Of a DNA stretch of 5,925 nt, positions 5,199 to 5,925 are shown piece after piece. Below the pieces are notes generated by a model. The model did no database searches and was not told the DNA's origin. It saw only the letters and a list, made by a program, of their open reading frames with translations. This DNA is from Candidatus Njordarchaeum guaymasense. GTDB lineage: Archaea > Asgardarchaeota > Njordarchaeia > Njordarchaeales > Njordarchaeaceae. Position numbers and translations under genes: made by a program. The stretch lies in the NCBI GenBank assembly GCA_030587605.1, contig JAUQYT010000036.1:1-5925 (forward strand). Direction: 5' to 3'. Each line of letters starts with the position of its first letter. The stretch's first letter is position 1.

Positions 5199-5425
5199 CA
5201 CCTTCTTGCCCAATATTGCCGGAACGCTGGCGCAGTCGATACCTCCTGCGCCGTGGAAGAAAGGTGAGAGAAAGGTTTTGGGGCAATAATCTACGACCAA
5301 TCTATCTTCCCTTGAGAGGGCCGTAGAAAGAGACTATCTTGGTCTCTGCCCAATTTGCATTCATCATCCCCTTCATTCTGACACTATCGTTCTCATGTCT
5401 TTTGCCCTCTACGCGAGAAGGCAGT
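5197..5425 (+). ncRNA. Hairpin-rich non-coding stretch, possible structured RNA
   Basis: Several inverted repeats follow one another. CTCACCTTCTT (5197-5207) pairs with AAGAAAGGTGAG (5257-5268) with one bulge and encloses a perfect GGCGCAG/CTGCGCC hairpin (5229-5235, 5246-5252). CTACG/CGTAG (5291-5295, 5322-5326) encloses CCCT/AGGG (5309-5312, 5317-5320). AGAGAC/GTCTCT (5329-5334, 5342-5347) and TGCC/GGCA with an inner TCT/AGA (5403-5423) follow. No known RNA class is recognised: there is no tRNA or rRNA, and no RNase P or SRP signature. No clear promoter lies just upstream. The strand is assumed. It may also be a relic of a mobile element end. Confidence 0.3.
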
Positions 5426-5515
5426 TAGATTAGGGGACAGGTCTGGACTCAACTTGTTTACTATGAAAACCATTTGCTCATTTTACATTTAATTAGAGAA
5501 CCATTAGAAGAAACA

Positions 5516-5572
5516 TCGCAAAAATACGGTTCGGTTGCGTAGATCGCATAAAAGACAACAGATTTATAAACT
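5516..5572 (+). promoter_or_regulatory. Archaeal TATA promoter and conserved upstream region of Roadblock gene 2
   Basis: The TATA box TTTATAAA (5563-5570) sits 94 nt before ATG 5657. The preceding 47 bases share TCGCAA, TGCG, AAAGAC and other positions with 241-287 at identical spacing, so the promoter was duplicated together with the gene. The start is predicted near 5590-5595, giving a leader of about 65 nt. That leader contains a GCGAG/CTCGC hairpin (5601-5605, 5615-5619). Confidence 0.65.
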
Positions 5573-5656
5573 TTATTCGTTAGATAAGATCTAATTATTG
5601 GCGAGTCCAAGTTTCTCGCTCTCGAAGTGTAAGGAATCTTGGGGATTGGTCCAATC

Positions 5657-5925
5657 ATGAGCAAGAACATGAGAAAGGAATTGGAGAGTGTGCTGAGAGA
5701 CCTTGAGGCAAGCGTTGGCGACATAGAAGGCTGCGCAGTTGTTCGTAGCGACGGTTTAATTATTGCTTCTGCAATGCCGAGAAGCGTCGACGAGTCACTA
5801 GTTGCGGCGATGTCTGCTGCCTTACTCAACATTGGCACTCGGACAACGAATGAATTGGCCCGCGGAGATCTCGCGAAGGTAATAGTCAGTGGCACGAAAG
5901 GGGACGTGGTCCTGATAGGCGCAGG
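5657..5925 (+). CDS. Roadblock/LC7 domain protein, second copy (partial, cut by window end)
   Basis: The first 89 residues are visible, starting MSKNMRKELESVLRDLEASV. Features are the N-terminal helix, the strand pair 'AVVRSDGLIIASAMP' (27-41), the central helix 'LVAAMSAALLNIGTRTTNEL' (48-67), then 'KVIVSGTKGDVVLIGAG' (73-89), the strand that the copy at 383 lacks. The family is usually about 110-130 aa, so roughly the last quarter to third lies beyond the window. It is expected to dimerise and act as a regulator or scaffold for a small Ras-like GTPase, or pair with neighbouring ATPase-like proteins. The start is set by the match to the other copy and by GGGGATTGG shortly upstream. It appears intact and is probably the functional copy. 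Confidence 0.88.
   Translation, partial: MSKNMRKELESVLRDLEASVGDIEGCAVVRSDGLIIASAMPRSVDESLVAAMSAALLNIGTRTTNELARGDLAKVIVSGTKGDVVLIGA

Overview
The window looks archaeal. It has TATA boxes of the TTTATAA type about 25 nt before plausible transcript starts, GGAGG/GGTGA-type ribosome binding sites, Roadblock/LC7 proteins, a KaiC-like (RecA-superfamily) domain fused to an Lrp/AsnC regulator, and no bacterial -35/-10 promoter pattern. Base composition is moderate, with one clearly GC-rich patch (about 65% GC at 2401-2580). I cannot name the lineage from this sequence alone; a Thermoplasmata-like or other uncultured archaeon would fit.

Layout. (1) 1-382: intergenic, ending in a TATA promoter. (2) 383-2166: a truncated Roadblock/LC7 gene, a putative 22-codon leader ORF with a strong ribosome binding site, and a 485-aa protein combining a degenerate KaiC-like domain, an Lrp/AsnC DNA-binding domain and a C-terminal cysteine cluster. 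(3) 2167-2606: a diverged 58-nt repeat (copy 1), a pyrimidine tract and a GC-rich gene remnant. (4) 2607-5110: a PIN-like ribonuclease gene on the minus strand, divergent from a two-gene plus-strand operon. The first operon gene is ribbon-helix-helix/VapB-like and is split by a -1 frame change at an A-AAA-AAC heptamer. The second encodes a helix-turn-helix protein with a PD-(D/E)xK-like motif and a damaged C-terminus. A perfect 10-bp palindromic TATA-like box sits between the divergent genes. (5) 5108-5656: repeat copy 2, a pyrimidine tract, a hairpin-rich non-coding stretch and a second TATA promoter. (6) 5657-end: a second Roadblock gene, cut by the window edge, about 81% identical to the first over 62 residues and with a matching promoter region.

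Interpretation. The two Roadblock genes and their promoters look like a duplicated regulatory unit. The PIN, RHH and HTH/nuclease genes lie between the two copies of the repeat and could form a small acquired cassette of toxin-antitoxin or defence character. That reading rests on domain resemblance and context, not on a recognised named system. The two frame problems in the cassette both occur at 7-base homopolymers, so programmed frameshifting, gene decay and assembly error all need to be separated.
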